Shown here: positions 1 through 8,684 of the stretch, one piece after another | Layout of the letters: each line of letters opens with the position of its first letter | Numbering within the stretch: the stretch's first letter is position 1 | Assembly: GCF_016918565.1 (NCBI RefSeq) | Contig: NZ_JAFFQD010000009.1 | Span: 57,239-121,238 of the forward strand | Source: Desulfogranum marinum | GTDB taxonomy: Bacteria; Desulfobacterota; Desulfobulbia; Desulfobulbales; Desulfobulbaceae | Direction: 5' to 3' | DNA length: 64,000 nt | Translations under genes and position numbers: made by a program | The notes under the pieces: model-generated | Told to the model about the DNA's origin: nothing | Databases searched by the model: none | What the model saw: the letters and a program-made list of their open reading frames with translations, nothing else

Positions 1-47
1 TGACGACATCGCAGCAGTGTCGATCAGCTGTTAAAATTTTAGCCTGG

Positions 48-1286
48 TCACATTTGCAAAGGTTTTTCACCTACAATCCTTTCATAAATCTCTTCAATTT
101 TCAAAAAGAAGCCTTCAAGACTGTACGGAGTAACAAGTTTTTGTACTGCTTCCCTATCTGGGGTACTTTTTCTTTGCACACGCCCTGCCATTTCCAATAT
201 CGCATCTTCCAAACGGCTGTCAAAGATTGGCAGTTCTGTTTTTTCTGGTGTATCAACGTTCTTCATCGACGGCAGCGGTAGAAATCGGACATGATCGCTA
301 TCAGCCTGACCCAACAACTCCATGCAGCCGGACAGTTCCGTGGTGATGACCCTGCACCCACAACTGATCGCTTCAAGGAGAACAAGCGGTAAGCCTTCGT
401 ACCAGGAAGGGAGAATAAAAATGTGACATCTCCCCATGAGTTCTGCTAATCTGGATTGGTCGATTGCACCGTGGACCGTTATTTTGTGAGGCAACTTCGC
501 AGCAAGTTCAAGACACCTCTCTTTCTCCTTCCCACTCCCTGACCCAGCAAGATGCAGGTGCAGGTTGGTAGTATCCATGGTCGTGAACACTTCAAGTAGC
601 CGATCCACTCCTTTGGCAAAACTGAGCTTACCAGCGTAGAGCAATTTCACTGGAGGCGCGCTTTCTTTGTCTTTCATCCTAAAGATTTCGGGATCAAAAC
701 CTGCTCCAATAACAGCGATTTTTTCATCCGTTAGCTTGATGAGCTGTCTGATATGTTCCTTCTGCGCAATACTGAGCGCTAAAATATGGTCAAGGGATCT
801 ACACGGTTCAAGAACCCGTTCGTGCAAATGTGTACATTGGAGAATTTGACGGAGATCTGTGGAATGACATGAGGTGACCAATGGAATTTTTGGAAATTTT
901 CGAAACGCAACCGAAGTGGCAAGCCAGAGATGATGGCTGTGAATCAAGTCCGGAGCAAAAGACGCAACAGCCAGAGACAGGACTTTTGCAAAGGCATCTT
1001 CATAGGTATCGAGTTGTTCGTTGGTCAGGTCACAAAAGCGAGAACTGGGGTATGGCATAACATTGCTCATCCCAGGGATGGTGAAATCCGGACCACCGGC
1101 TTCAAAACGTACGAAATGGCAATGTTCCGGTACAACGTGTTCAAGCTCTACCTCCATTGTCCCGCTCAAACCCGCAACAAGGCCATTTGTATGGCCATGG
1201 GCTGCAGCGCGTGCGATAACATTACGAAGGTAATAGCCGGAGCCGGTGCTTTCAGGATGCTGGCTTATAAGATGCAGGATTCTCAT
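48..1286 (-). CDS. GT4-type glycosyltransferase
   Basis: A 412-residue GT-B fold glycosyltransferase that should transfer a sugar from an activated donor to a cell-surface acceptor; donor and acceptor cannot be told from sequence. The N-terminal Rossmann half begins MRILHLISQHPESTGSG, with the glycine-rich loop that contacts the acceptor. The donor-binding half starts near residue 215 (LLYAGKLSFAKGVDRLL) and carries the E-x7-E type signature in PSWYEGLPLVLLEA near residues 295-310. Length is normal for the family. It lies alone at the window edge, so its operon is unknown. A diverged copy of part of its 3' end (residues about 352-388) recurs at 5111-5219. Confidence 0.85.
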   Translation of the reverse strand: MRILHLISQHPESTGSGYYLRNVIARAAAHGHTNGLVAGLSGTMEVELEHVVPEHCHFVRFEAGGPDFTIPGMSNVMPYPSSRFCDLTNEQLDTYEDAFAKVLSLAVASFAPDLIHSHHLWLATSVAFRKFPKIPLVTSCHSTDLRQILQCTHLHERVLEPCRSLDHILALSIAQKEHIRQLIKLTDEKIAVIGAGFDPEIFRMKDKESAPPVKLLYAGKLSFAKGVDRLLEVFTTMDTTNLHLHLAGSGSGKEKERCLELAAKLPHKITVHGAIDQSRLAELMGRCHIFILPSWYEGLPLVLLEAISCGCRVITTELSGCMELLGQADSDHVRFLPLPSMKNVDTPEKTELPIFDSRLEDAILEMAGRVQRKSTPDREAVQKLVTPYSLEGFFLKIEEIYERIVGEKPLQM

Positions 1287-1547
1287 GGGATGCTTTTTTA
1301 GCTGTTAAGCACATCAGGTTGTTTTCGGAGCGTTTTTCAGTTTGAAGTCGTTTGTAATATACTATCTCCCCGTATTCATTGCTATGGATCGAGCTTTTTA
1401 TAAGGCTGGCAGTCTTGCAGTTCATTTTACCTTTTTTCCTTCGAAAAACAGTTCCTCCCTTCCTCTACCCGCCCCTCTCTTATCAAAGCCTGACAACTCA
1501 AAACTAAGCGAAGTAAAGACTCTCCCGCGTCTGGTTTGAACTGCAAG

Positions 1548-3020
1548 CTAATCCGAAAGCCACTCGATGGCTTTTTCGGCTGCCAAATACCCTGATGAGG
1601 CTGCCGCCTCAAAGGTCGGATAGATAAGATAATCACCAGCCAGGATCAAACCTTGTCCATCTACCTTATCAAGTTCTACCATCCGCTGGTAACTGCCGGG
1701 AGTCATCACAGGAAAGCCATGTCTGAAACGGGTGATCTCATGTCCGACCACGTGTGCGGAGGAACCAGGCAGGACTTTGTCGATCGCGACGAGGACTTCA
1801 CTCAGCAATTCCTTGTCACTCAACTCCAATAGACTGTGGTCCCTATACGATTTCGGGGCAGCACAGATAACTGAACCCCAGGCGTCACGGTTCTCTCCTT
1901 TACGTGGTAGGTAATGGTCTGCAACCCATGAGGCATAATAAATGTCTGTAAGGATATTGCCATCTTCGATGGCCAGATCAAACCCTTTGTCAAAGATCGG
2001 GCTGTCGCTGAATAAAGCTATGGTCGCGTAAGGGGCATATTCAACACTGCTAAGTAATTGCCGTTGCCGACCGCTGAGAGCCCCATCACCGATATCAAGC
2101 GCAACAGCTGCGGAGGTTGCAATGATCACAGCTTCAGCCCGGTAGGAGAGTTCCTTGTTACCATTCTCTATACAGCTAACCTCAAACAACTCTCCTACCC
2201 TTGCGATGGCCGTCACTCGGGTATTTGTCCGGATCGAATCACCCAGATCCTGGCTCAGGGCAACAGGAATTGCACCAATACCTTTATCAAAGGTATACAT
2301 GCCGGTGGAACCATCGGTCTCAGACAACTCCAGCGCCAACTCATCTTCATCGTCTACGCCTTCAAAACCATCAAAATCAAAGGCAAACTCAGGCAGTACT
2401 GCAAGAGCTGAAATTTCATCAAGAGCAGCCCCAAAGAGGCCTCTTGCAGTAACATTATAAACCTCATGGTAAATCTGAGGAAAGTGATTTTCGTCAAACC
2501 ATTGTTTTGCCGTTATGTTGTCCATCCTGGCCAATTCGCCTTTCAGAGAAATATCCGGAATTTCATCATATGTGTCATACATTTCCTGTAAACGTCGGGC
2601 AAAACGGTTAAACTCGCCAATATTACTCTTTTCTACAAGCAGGCGAGCCTTACCAAGTTCACCGACATAAAACTTTCCACCACGAAAAACAATATCGGCC
2701 GGAGCCGGTATCTCGCGAAGGGTCAGGCCCAATTCGTCAATCATCTCAGCCAAGGCATCTTCTGGCTTACCCAGATATTCAGCTCCTCTAGCAAAGGAAA
2801 CTGTCCGATACTGACCCGTTGATGCCCTGCCGCCGACCTCTTTTTTCATTTCCAGAAGGAGGACATCGTAATCGTCCAGGTTATAGGCAGCAGTTAGCCC
2901 TGCTATGCCACCGCCAACTATGACGACATCATACACCTTCGGCGTATCATTAACCTCTCCTGCTCCCAAGGCAGCACAGGGTAAGAAGCAAATAAGAAAC
3001 AAAATTATAAAGTGTATCAC
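1548..3020 (-). CDS. Exported FAD-dependent amine oxidase-like protein
   Basis: A 490-residue flavoprotein of the amine oxidase/protoporphyrinogen oxidase/phytoene desaturase superfamily. The FAD-binding GxGxxG is in VIVGGGIAGLTAAYNL (about residues 33-48), followed by an acidic residue and GGRAST, which contacts FAD. The C-terminal FAD motif is AGDYLIYPTFEAAASSG. Residues 1-20 (MIHFIILFLICFLPCAALGA) look like a Sec signal peptide, so the product may act outside the cytoplasm, which is unusual for an enzyme that binds FAD non-covalently. The start is GTG, preceded by a GAGGTGG ribosome site. The substrate is not recognisable. It could oxidise an amine or a lipid-linked substrate. Confidence 0.75.
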   Translation of the reverse strand: MIHFIILFLICFLPCAALGAGEVNDTPKVYDVVIVGGGIAGLTAAYNLDDYDVLLLEMKKEVGGRASTGQYRTVSFARGAEYLGKPEDALAEMIDELGLTLREIPAPADIVFRGGKFYVGELGKARLLVEKSNIGEFNRFARRLQEMYDTYDEIPDISLKGELARMDNITAKQWFDENHFPQIYHEVYNVTARGLFGAALDEISALAVLPEFAFDFDGFEGVDDEDELALELSETDGSTGMYTFDKGIGAIPVALSQDLGDSIRTNTRVTAIARVGELFEVSCIENGNKELSYRAEAVIIATSAAVALDIGDGALSGRQRQLLSSVEYAPYATIALFSDSPIFDKGFDLAIEDGNILTDIYYASWVADHYLPRKGENRDAWGSVICAAPKSYRDHSLLELSDKELLSEVLVAIDKVLPGSSAHVVGHEITRFRHGFPVMTPGSYQRMVELDKVDGQGLILAGDYLIYPTFEAAASSGYLAAEKAIEWLSD

Positions 3021-3102
3021 AAGGCCACCTCACCCGCCGGAGTTTGAACTTCCCGCATTTCTTCATCTTCAAATAGTTGCATTCGCCGACCTCAAATCCT
3101 GA

Positions 3103-4611
3103 CTACCCCACATACTGTTCTAGTACATCTTCAACAAAAACAGCCCTATTTCGCCCCTGTTCCTTCGCCTGATATAATGCTGAATCTGCAACCGCCATGA
3201 GTGATTCCGCAATATCTCCATGGGATGGAGCGGTGGCAATTCCAAGACTGACTCCAACTCGGGCAAAAACTCCATGCTCAACTTCTATAGGCTGACAGAC
3301 ATCAGCAATGATCCGTGCTGCCACCGTTTCAAGAGCAGAACGTTCTACAAGATCGAGAAGGATCACAAACTCATCACCTCCAACTCGGCAGACCAGGCCA
3401 ACACCTTGAACCGCAGCTGTCAGACGTTTGGCTACAACCTTAATCACCGTATCACCAGCCCCATGCCCATGTGTATCATTGACCTGTTTGAATTTATCGA
3501 GGTCACACTGCACAAGCGAAAAAGGAACCTCAGGCAGACGCTCCAGTGCGGCTGTTAAGGCCCGCATAAACTGGAGACGATTGGCAAGGCCGGAGAGAGT
3601 ATCGTGCATGGCCAGAAAACGATTTTGCTCCTCACTTTTTGCAAGGGAAACGGTCAACTTGCCAATCCGCCAGGCAATAATAAAAGCCACCGCACCCAGC
3701 ATAACAGCCAGTACCGCGATTACCGGGATAACGGTCTCCCAAATATGCCCCCCTGGAAGATTACCCTGCCAGGAAAAAACTCCCAGTGCTTCACCAGCCG
3801 GTGATGTAACAGGGTGATGGTTCAAAGATGCGGATGCTGCAGATTGCAGTCCAAACTTCATATGTGAAAATGCAAGCTGGGCATTCAGCTCTTCGATCAG
3901 CTCACTATCAAGATAGAGGGCTGAAATCAGTATTACAGGATTTCCATCCGGCAAGACGGAGTTGCCATCATCAGGAACTACGGCCATGGCATGAACAAGG
4001 GAAACCTTATCGTCCAATTCAAGGAAACCATGAACAGTATGGCTATGGAGTGTTCCGGAGCTAATCGATTGCTGTCCGTAACCACCTGCCAAGATTATCC
4101 TATTTTTAAAATACTGTGCCCGCGCCTCTTCAACAAACCTGCATAGCGAATCAGTTTCAGCAAGAACGCCGGCACCAAACTGCACTTCTTCGCCTCGCGA
4201 ATTGACAAGGATATTGTTGTTCGGCCCAACGAGCAAGTTTCGGTCCAGACCAAAATCAAACCAGAGGGAATCGATAAATTCATCAACCACAAAATCTTCA
4301 TCAAAGCGAAGACTTATCTTTCGAACAGCTTTATCCCAGCGGGCAAGACTTAACTGATCCCTGCGAATAATGACAAACCAATTATCAAGAGCATTTGCAA
4401 GCAGAAGCTGCTGATCGGCGATGGCTATGCGATCTGCCTCTTTCGAGGCAATTCGGCCGATGAAAACCAGCGATATTGAGGCCAGAATGATAAGAACACT
4501 GGCAAGCAGAAAAGCGAGACGAGCGATATGAGCATTTGACGACCGGACAGTTATGTCACCATATCGACGAAGCGGTGTTTGTCTTTCAACCTGCTTTTCA
4601 GCTCCAATCAT
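3103..4611 (-). CDS. Membrane diguanylate cyclase with CHASE4-type sensor
   Basis: A 502-residue membrane protein that should make cyclic di-GMP. TM1 is near residues 30-52 and TM2 near 293-318. They bracket a periplasmic CHASE4-like sensory region that includes WFVIIRRDQLSLARWDKAVR, typical of CHASE4. The GGDEF domain (about 335-495) has an intact active site, RVGGDEFVILLD. The RxxD product-inhibition site expected a few residues before GGDEF is absent (the sequence there is VQGVGLVC), so feedback by c-di-GMP is probably lost. The ATG start has a nearby AAGGGTG. It is monocistronic between the FAD protein and a decayed region. Confidence 0.88.
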   Translation of the reverse strand: MIGAEKQVERQTPLRRYGDITVRSSNAHIARLAFLLASVLIILASISLVFIGRIASKEADRIAIADQQLLLANALDNWFVIIRRDQLSLARWDKAVRKISLRFDEDFVVDEFIDSLWFDFGLDRNLLVGPNNNILVNSRGEEVQFGAGVLAETDSLCRFVEEARAQYFKNRIILAGGYGQQSISSGTLHSHTVHGFLELDDKVSLVHAMAVVPDDGNSVLPDGNPVILISALYLDSELIEELNAQLAFSHMKFGLQSAASASLNHHPVTSPAGEALGVFSWQGNLPGGHIWETVIPVIAVLAVMLGAVAFIIAWRIGKLTVSLAKSEEQNRFLAMHDTLSGLANRLQFMRALTAALERLPEVPFSLVQCDLDKFKQVNDTHGHGAGDTVIKVVAKRLTAAVQGVGLVCRVGGDEFVILLDLVERSALETVAARIIADVCQPIEVEHGVFARVGVSLGIATAPSHGDIAESLMAVADSALYQAKEQGRNRAVFVEDVLEQYVG

Positions 4612-4975
4612 TTTTCACCCTTGTCGTTAAACAACTCAAAATTCGGAGTACCCCTTAAACACTGCACAACATCTCAACCAGAAAAAACAGCATAGGAATC
4701 CCATCCACCGACTGTTGCTTCTCATCTTCAGATGAGTATCTCATAAACCATCAAGCTCACGCAAGGCTGTAATTCAAGACGCGTAGCAATTTGATTTTTA
4801 ATTAAAATTTTCTACCTTAGTGGCCTGTTCTTTACACTCAAATCAATGTTATCAAAGCTTGCACGACAATAAACTTGGCATGGGTTAGAGACATTGAAGG
4901 CAAAGGGATCGGCTGTTTTGGTCGTTGGTAAAAACATTCAGGCTCTCTTTAAAATTACTGAGCGCCATTAGATCA

Positions 4976-5050
4976 TAGAAAAAGGGAAAGTGGCGTGGAA
5001 CGGCACGACTGTGCAGCTGCAATCACAGCCTGGAAGACAGACTCGATGTG
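4976..5050 (+). ncRNA. Candidate cobalamin riboswitch, apparently orphan
   Basis: The plus strand reads AAAGGGAAAGTGGCG, then GGAACGGCACGACTGTG, then CACAGCCTGGAAGAC. This order and wording match the conserved core of cobalamin riboswitches (AGGGAA, a GC.ACTGT block and the AGCC-GGAAGAC block). The variable arms are short, so it may be a compact class or a degenerate copy. No B12 transport or synthesis gene follows. Downstream on this strand is only the antisense of a glycosyltransferase fragment and then the 3' end of the corrinoid operon. Ends are approximate; a covariance-model search was not possible. Confidence 0.5.
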
Positions 5051-5110
5051 TAGGCGTATAAAGGTACCACCCAGATTCGTACGCAAATGCACGGTAAAGG
5101 AACACATTAG

Positions 5111-5219
5111 ACTCTAGGGAGTAACAAGTTTTTGTACGGCTGTCCTATCAGGGGTACTTTTTCTTTGCTCACTCTCCGCCATTTCCAATATCGCACCTTC
5201 CAAACGGCTGTCAAAGATT
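5111..5219 (-). pseudogene. Remnant of a second glycosyltransferase gene
   Basis: This segment is very similar at DNA level to positions 120-229 inside the glycosyltransferase gene at 48-1286, in the same orientation. Read on the minus strand it still encodes a matching peptide (IFDSRLEGAILEMAESEQRK, then STPDRTAVQKLVTP) and ends in a TAG where the intact gene continues with YSLEGFF. Similarity fades on both sides. It is a fragment of a paralogue or of a partial duplication. Confidence 0.75.
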
Positions 5220-5250
5220 CGCAACGCAGCCTGTGCAAAGGACAATTAGA

Positions 5251-6771
5251 TTATTCTCCCCGGTAAGAAAGCCCCTCTTTCTTTATTCGTTTATGCTCGT
5301 ACATTTTGGAATCGGCCTTATGCACCATCTCTTCAAGACTATCTTCCTCACTTTCCGTGACGAAGTAGCCAATAGACATACTTAATTCGACATCATGCAA
5401 TGTTGTATCTACCGCTGACATATTCTGCTGCAGACGTCGTAGAAGGGTTTCTGCTTGTTGCTCGTCACAATCCTCTATGATAACCACAAATTCATCGCCC
5501 CCGAGTCGTATAACAACGTCCTTGGCCCGAAAAATCTTTCTTAAAGTACTTGCAGCAACTTGTATTAAAGTATCCCCCGCAGAGTGACCATGTGTATCGT
5601 TGACATTTTTTAATCCATCAACATCAATTACAAATACTCCTCCAGGATAAGAGAGGGAAAGTGTAGAACATAATTTGTTATAGTAAGCTCGATTGTACAA
5701 TCCAGTCAGATCGTCGTGATAGCTTATGTACTCATACTGATTCCGAGAGGCAACCAGCTCTTCATAACGCTGGGCATTAGAGATAGCTAACGCCGCGATT
5801 TTTATAACTGAATTAAAAAGCTCATTGTATTTACTGATATTCTGTGGGAAAAGAAAGCCGCCCGCCTCAAAAACCCCGTAATTATTTCCACCCAATTTAA
5901 GCGGAGCGTATAAGGTTGTGGTTTCATCATCCAGTATAAACGACTGCCCATCTGGTAATTCTAAGTTTTTAATGCGGTCTGGGCAATCAGACTCTGGATC
6001 GGCATCCGGCCAATAGCGGCTCCGGGTGGCGCCAAAGATAAGCAGCCAAAATTCATCCAGCATGGAAATTACATCTCTCTTGTATCCAGCCATTGCAATT
6101 CGGGAGATAATGTGGAGTGCTGCCGCATTATTGGCATTTTGTTCCTGAATCTCTCGTACTTGACTATCCTTATTGATGCTGGGGAAGCTGTGTTTTAATT
6201 TCCAGGCATAAAGCTTCTCTTTGACCAACAACCGCAAAGAATTTATATTTACCGGGATAGTTTGATTAGGTATTTCCAAATATGCAGAGAGTTTATCAAG
6301 TCTATCTTTGGCCGCACCATCAATTCCAGAATCAAGAAACAACAACTTACGGCACCAACTCTTATAATATTCCCTGGCAGTTCCCTGGGTAAAACCTTGG
6401 CGTTTCAAATGGAAATCCCATTTATTAAGCCAACCTAAGCTAACAACATAATACCCCTCTTCAGCAAAAAAACGGCAAAATCGTTTTCCTATCAAGTTAG
6501 AATAACAGTAAGGAGATTCAACTATTTGAAACCACCCTTCTCCATTTGAAGCTTTTTTCGGAGCAGGACAAGTTTGGCCACAAAACAACACTGCATTGGA
6601 ATAAGAACTTCTGTGAAACGCAGGGTTGTCGAAAATTTCATTCGGAGTAAATCCGCCGTCACAAAAAGTCGGAAAAGATACCAGTTCAATGTCGTCAAGC
6701 TGTTCTTTCTTTACCAGGTACTCGAACTCAGGAATATAATTTTCACACACAAAAATGCTAAATCTCTTCAA
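5251..6771 (-). CDS. DUF1638-GGDEF fusion, diguanylate cyclase
   Basis: A 506-residue soluble protein. Residues 1 to about 200 resemble DUF1638, a family often found next to corrinoid methyltransferases: it is Cys-rich, with VLFCGQTCPAPKKA and a GWLNKWDFHLKRQGF block. A middle region of about 130 residues is GAF-like. The C-terminal GGDEF domain (about 345-500) has an intact RLGGDEFVVII active site and an RAKD I-site just before it, so it should make c-di-GMP under product control. The start is TTG after an AGAGGGAAG ribosome site. It is the last gene after the corrinoid protein and UroD-like genes (29 bp spacer), suggesting that methyl-corrinoid or B12 status feeds c-di-GMP output. DUF1638 assignment is by pattern, not by search. 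Confidence 0.78.
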   Translation of the reverse strand: MKRFSIFVCENYIPEFEYLVKKEQLDDIELVSFPTFCDGGFTPNEIFDNPAFHRSSYSNAVLFCGQTCPAPKKASNGEGWFQIVESPYCYSNLIGKRFCRFFAEEGYYVVSLGWLNKWDFHLKRQGFTQGTAREYYKSWCRKLLFLDSGIDGAAKDRLDKLSAYLEIPNQTIPVNINSLRLLVKEKLYAWKLKHSFPSINKDSQVREIQEQNANNAAALHIISRIAMAGYKRDVISMLDEFWLLIFGATRSRYWPDADPESDCPDRIKNLELPDGQSFILDDETTTLYAPLKLGGNNYGVFEAGGFLFPQNISKYNELFNSVIKIAALAISNAQRYEELVASRNQYEYISYHDDLTGLYNRAYYNKLCSTLSLSYPGGVFVIDVDGLKNVNDTHGHSAGDTLIQVAASTLRKIFRAKDVVIRLGGDEFVVIIEDCDEQQAETLLRRLQQNMSAVDTTLHDVELSMSIGYFVTESEEDSLEEMVHKADSKMYEHKRIKKEGLSYRGE

Positions 6772-6800
6772 TTTCTTCCCTCTGCAAAGTATCCCACTCT

Positions 6801-7832
6801 CTACACCGGATAATAGCCGTATTCTTCAACGGCATCAGAAATTGAAATGAGGACTTTTTCAGGCACTTGCCAGGGAATTTCGCCGTGCGAATCAGAAAGG
6901 ATAAAACCTCCTCCAGGAGCTGCTTGTTGAATCACTTCCCGAACTTTGTCAGATGCTGTTTCTTCACTCCAGTTCGGCATCTCGACTCCATTTAAATTCC
7001 CCAACAAAGTGATCTTACCCTTGGTCTTTTTCTCAATCAAATCAACACTTTCATCAATTCCAACTCCTAAAATTTGACTTCCAGTTTCAATAATTTCGTT
7101 AACAATAGGCACCACTCTCCCCGAGGCAAGGTGGGTGGCAACAGGCCCTTTTATTGCGGCGATTGTTGCACGGTCCACAGGATACCCTGTAGAAAGATAA
7201 AGTGATTTTTCTATAATGTCTGTAGAGCAGAGAGGGTTAAAATAGCAAATAGCAGTCGCCCCGGCCTCTAATTGCGCATTGGCCCAAGTCTGACAGAACT
7301 GTTTGTTGATTTTCATCAGTTGAATAAATCGAGGCTGATCAAAATAAAGGAGCTGAAGATACGTCTCAAAGCCTAGTTGCATCACAGGTAGAGAAAAGGG
7401 CGACATAACAACTCCGATAATCGGAATTTCTCCTTTGGCTTTCGTCGCAAGCTGCTTTGTAACTTCCAATACCCGCATAAGACTTGGCACCTGCTGTATA
7501 TCTGGTACATACAGACGATCAATGCCATCTATTGTAAACACGGGCTTTCCAGCATTTGGTGGACCTTCCGCAGGAAACAACACCTCTCCGCCCCAAGCTT
7601 CTGTTTCTGCGGCTGCATAAGAGAAGGTATAGAAGCAGTCATTCCTGTATTTTTCTTTCATGAACAACTGGTATTTGACCACATTGTCAGGTTTAGAGAA
7701 ATATTCTTTTGGCGAAAGCCCTGATTCTCGGGCACCATAGAGAGATAAGAGCAGGAAAAGAGGGACTCTATCCGGCTCATTATGACTTAGGCTACAGAGA
7801 ACTCTTTCCATGGATGTCATCGGTGTCGTCAT
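6801..7832 (-). CDS. MtaA/UroD-family protein with altered zinc-site residues
   Basis: A 343-residue member of the uroporphyrinogen decarboxylase superfamily, the branch holding MtaA/CmuA-type methylcobamide methyltransferases. Recognisable features are the N-terminal MTSMERVLCSLSHNEPDRVP and the pattern GPVATHLASG, which aligns with the zinc motif HxC of MtaA. Here it is His234-Leu-Ala236. The distal Cys near the C-terminus (normally in a GCG context) is Ser315-His316-Gly. Both thiolate ligands therefore appear to be missing, so classic thiol methylation is doubtful. The gene overlaps the corrinoid protein gene by 4 bp (ATGA), so the two are translationally coupled and probably interact. It may be a sensor or act on an unusual substrate. 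Confidence 0.8.
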   Translation of the reverse strand: MTTPMTSMERVLCSLSHNEPDRVPLFLLLSLYGARESGLSPKEYFSKPDNVVKYQLFMKEKYRNDCFYTFSYAAAETEAWGGEVLFPAEGPPNAGKPVFTIDGIDRLYVPDIQQVPSLMRVLEVTKQLATKAKGEIPIIGVVMSPFSLPVMQLGFETYLQLLYFDQPRFIQLMKINKQFCQTWANAQLEAGATAICYFNPLCSTDIIEKSLYLSTGYPVDRATIAAIKGPVATHLASGRVVPIVNEIIETGSQILGVGIDESVDLIEKKTKGKITLLGNLNGVEMPNWSEETASDKVREVIQQAAPGGGFILSDSHGEIPWQVPEKVLISISDAVEEYGYYPV

Positions 7833-8470
7833 ATCAACTCCCTCTTAAGCCGGGAAAGGATTTCGAAAATTTCACCGGCATTTTTACCCATCTCATGAGC
7901 ACCCACTTTTTCCGATAAATTTGTATCCAACCTAAAAGGAGCTCCACCAACAACTATTTTTACATCAGGATACGTCCTTGCTATTTCCTGGATTAACTCT
8001 TCCACAGCCAAAGCTGACGGAAGCATTAATACAGAAATGAGTAAGATTTTAATTTCTTCTTTTCCTATAAAATCAATTACATTGTCAACATTGACTCCTA
8101 CTCCCAAGTCTACTACAGGGTAGCCGGCAGACCGAACGAGAGAGGAAACAATTTTCATCCCCAGATTATGATGATCAAGGAAAACTGCAGTCCCGATTTT
8201 TGGCTGTGTCAGCTTGCTCAAATAATTTGCAGGTAAAATACTGTTTAAAATCTCTTCAGATATTACTCCACTCATATAGACCTGAGCAAGAGACATGCTG
8301 CCGTTCTCCCACGCCGTTCCAATCTCTTCAAGAGCTTGCTGAAGAGTATCGGCAACATGGTCAATTCCTTTTGTAGTAAACTCAGTGCTTAATATTTCAG
8401 AAACTGCTGATTTATCGACAGATACAAGAGCTCTTACCAGCTGTTGTTTCTTTTCTAAATCTTCAGACAT
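7829..8470 (-). CDS. Corrinoid (B12-binding) methyltransferase subunit
   Basis: A 213-residue protein of the MtaC/MtbC/MttC type. An N-terminal helical cap (about 1-85, with IGTAWENGSMSLAQVY) is followed by a Rossmann-like cobalamin domain with the base-off motif D99-x-H101-x-x-G104 (LDHHNLG) and a late VVGGAPF segment. It should carry a corrinoid whose cobalt is ligated by His101. It lacks the EH pair seen in the cap of photoreceptor-type B12 proteins, in contrast to the protein at 20463-21089. No substrate-specific MtaB/MttB methyltransferase is in the window, so the methyl donor is unknown. Confidence 0.88.
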   Translation of the reverse strand: MSEDLEKKQQLVRALVSVDKSAVSEILSTEFTTKGIDHVADTLQQALEEIGTAWENGSMSLAQVYMSGVISEEILNSILPANYLSKLTQPKIGTAVFLDHHNLGMKIVSSLVRSAGYPVVDLGVGVNVDNVIDFIGKEEIKILLISVLMLPSALAVEELIQEIARTYPDVKIVVGGAPFRLDTNLSEKVGAHEMGKNAGEIFEILSRLKRELI

Positions 8471-8612
8471 TTTATTACCCGATAAATTTTTACAATTATA
8501 TTTGTACGTTATATGTCGTGATTACCACTGATATTCAGCCTGTCTTATTCGGCCTCGGATAATCTCTTACAGGCGAAGCTTTCCCGAAAAAAAACGACAA
8601 AATCTGGATAGG

Positions 8613-8650
8613 AAAAAAGTTAACCAACCACATAATGATTACCGGTTAAC
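8613..8650 (-). terminator. Rho-independent terminator after PAS kinase gene
   Basis: On the minus strand the arms GTTAACC and GGTTAAC enclose an 18-nt loop and are followed by a run of six T. It lies 35 bp past the stop of the kinase gene at 8685, so it separates the signalling genes from the corrinoid operon, at least partly. Confidence 0.6.
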
Positions 8651-8684
8651 CTTACCTCTTAGAAGCTGCAATACTCAGGCATAA

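Larger units (their letters stand above)
4612..5250. other. Non-coding, decayed intergenic region
   Basis: This 639 bp stretch has no intact gene. It holds the promoter side of the diguanylate cyclase gene, a candidate cobalamin riboswitch on the plus strand (about 4976-5050) and a remnant of a second glycosyltransferase gene (5111-5219). The mix suggests a locus that has been largely deleted. Confidence 0.7.
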
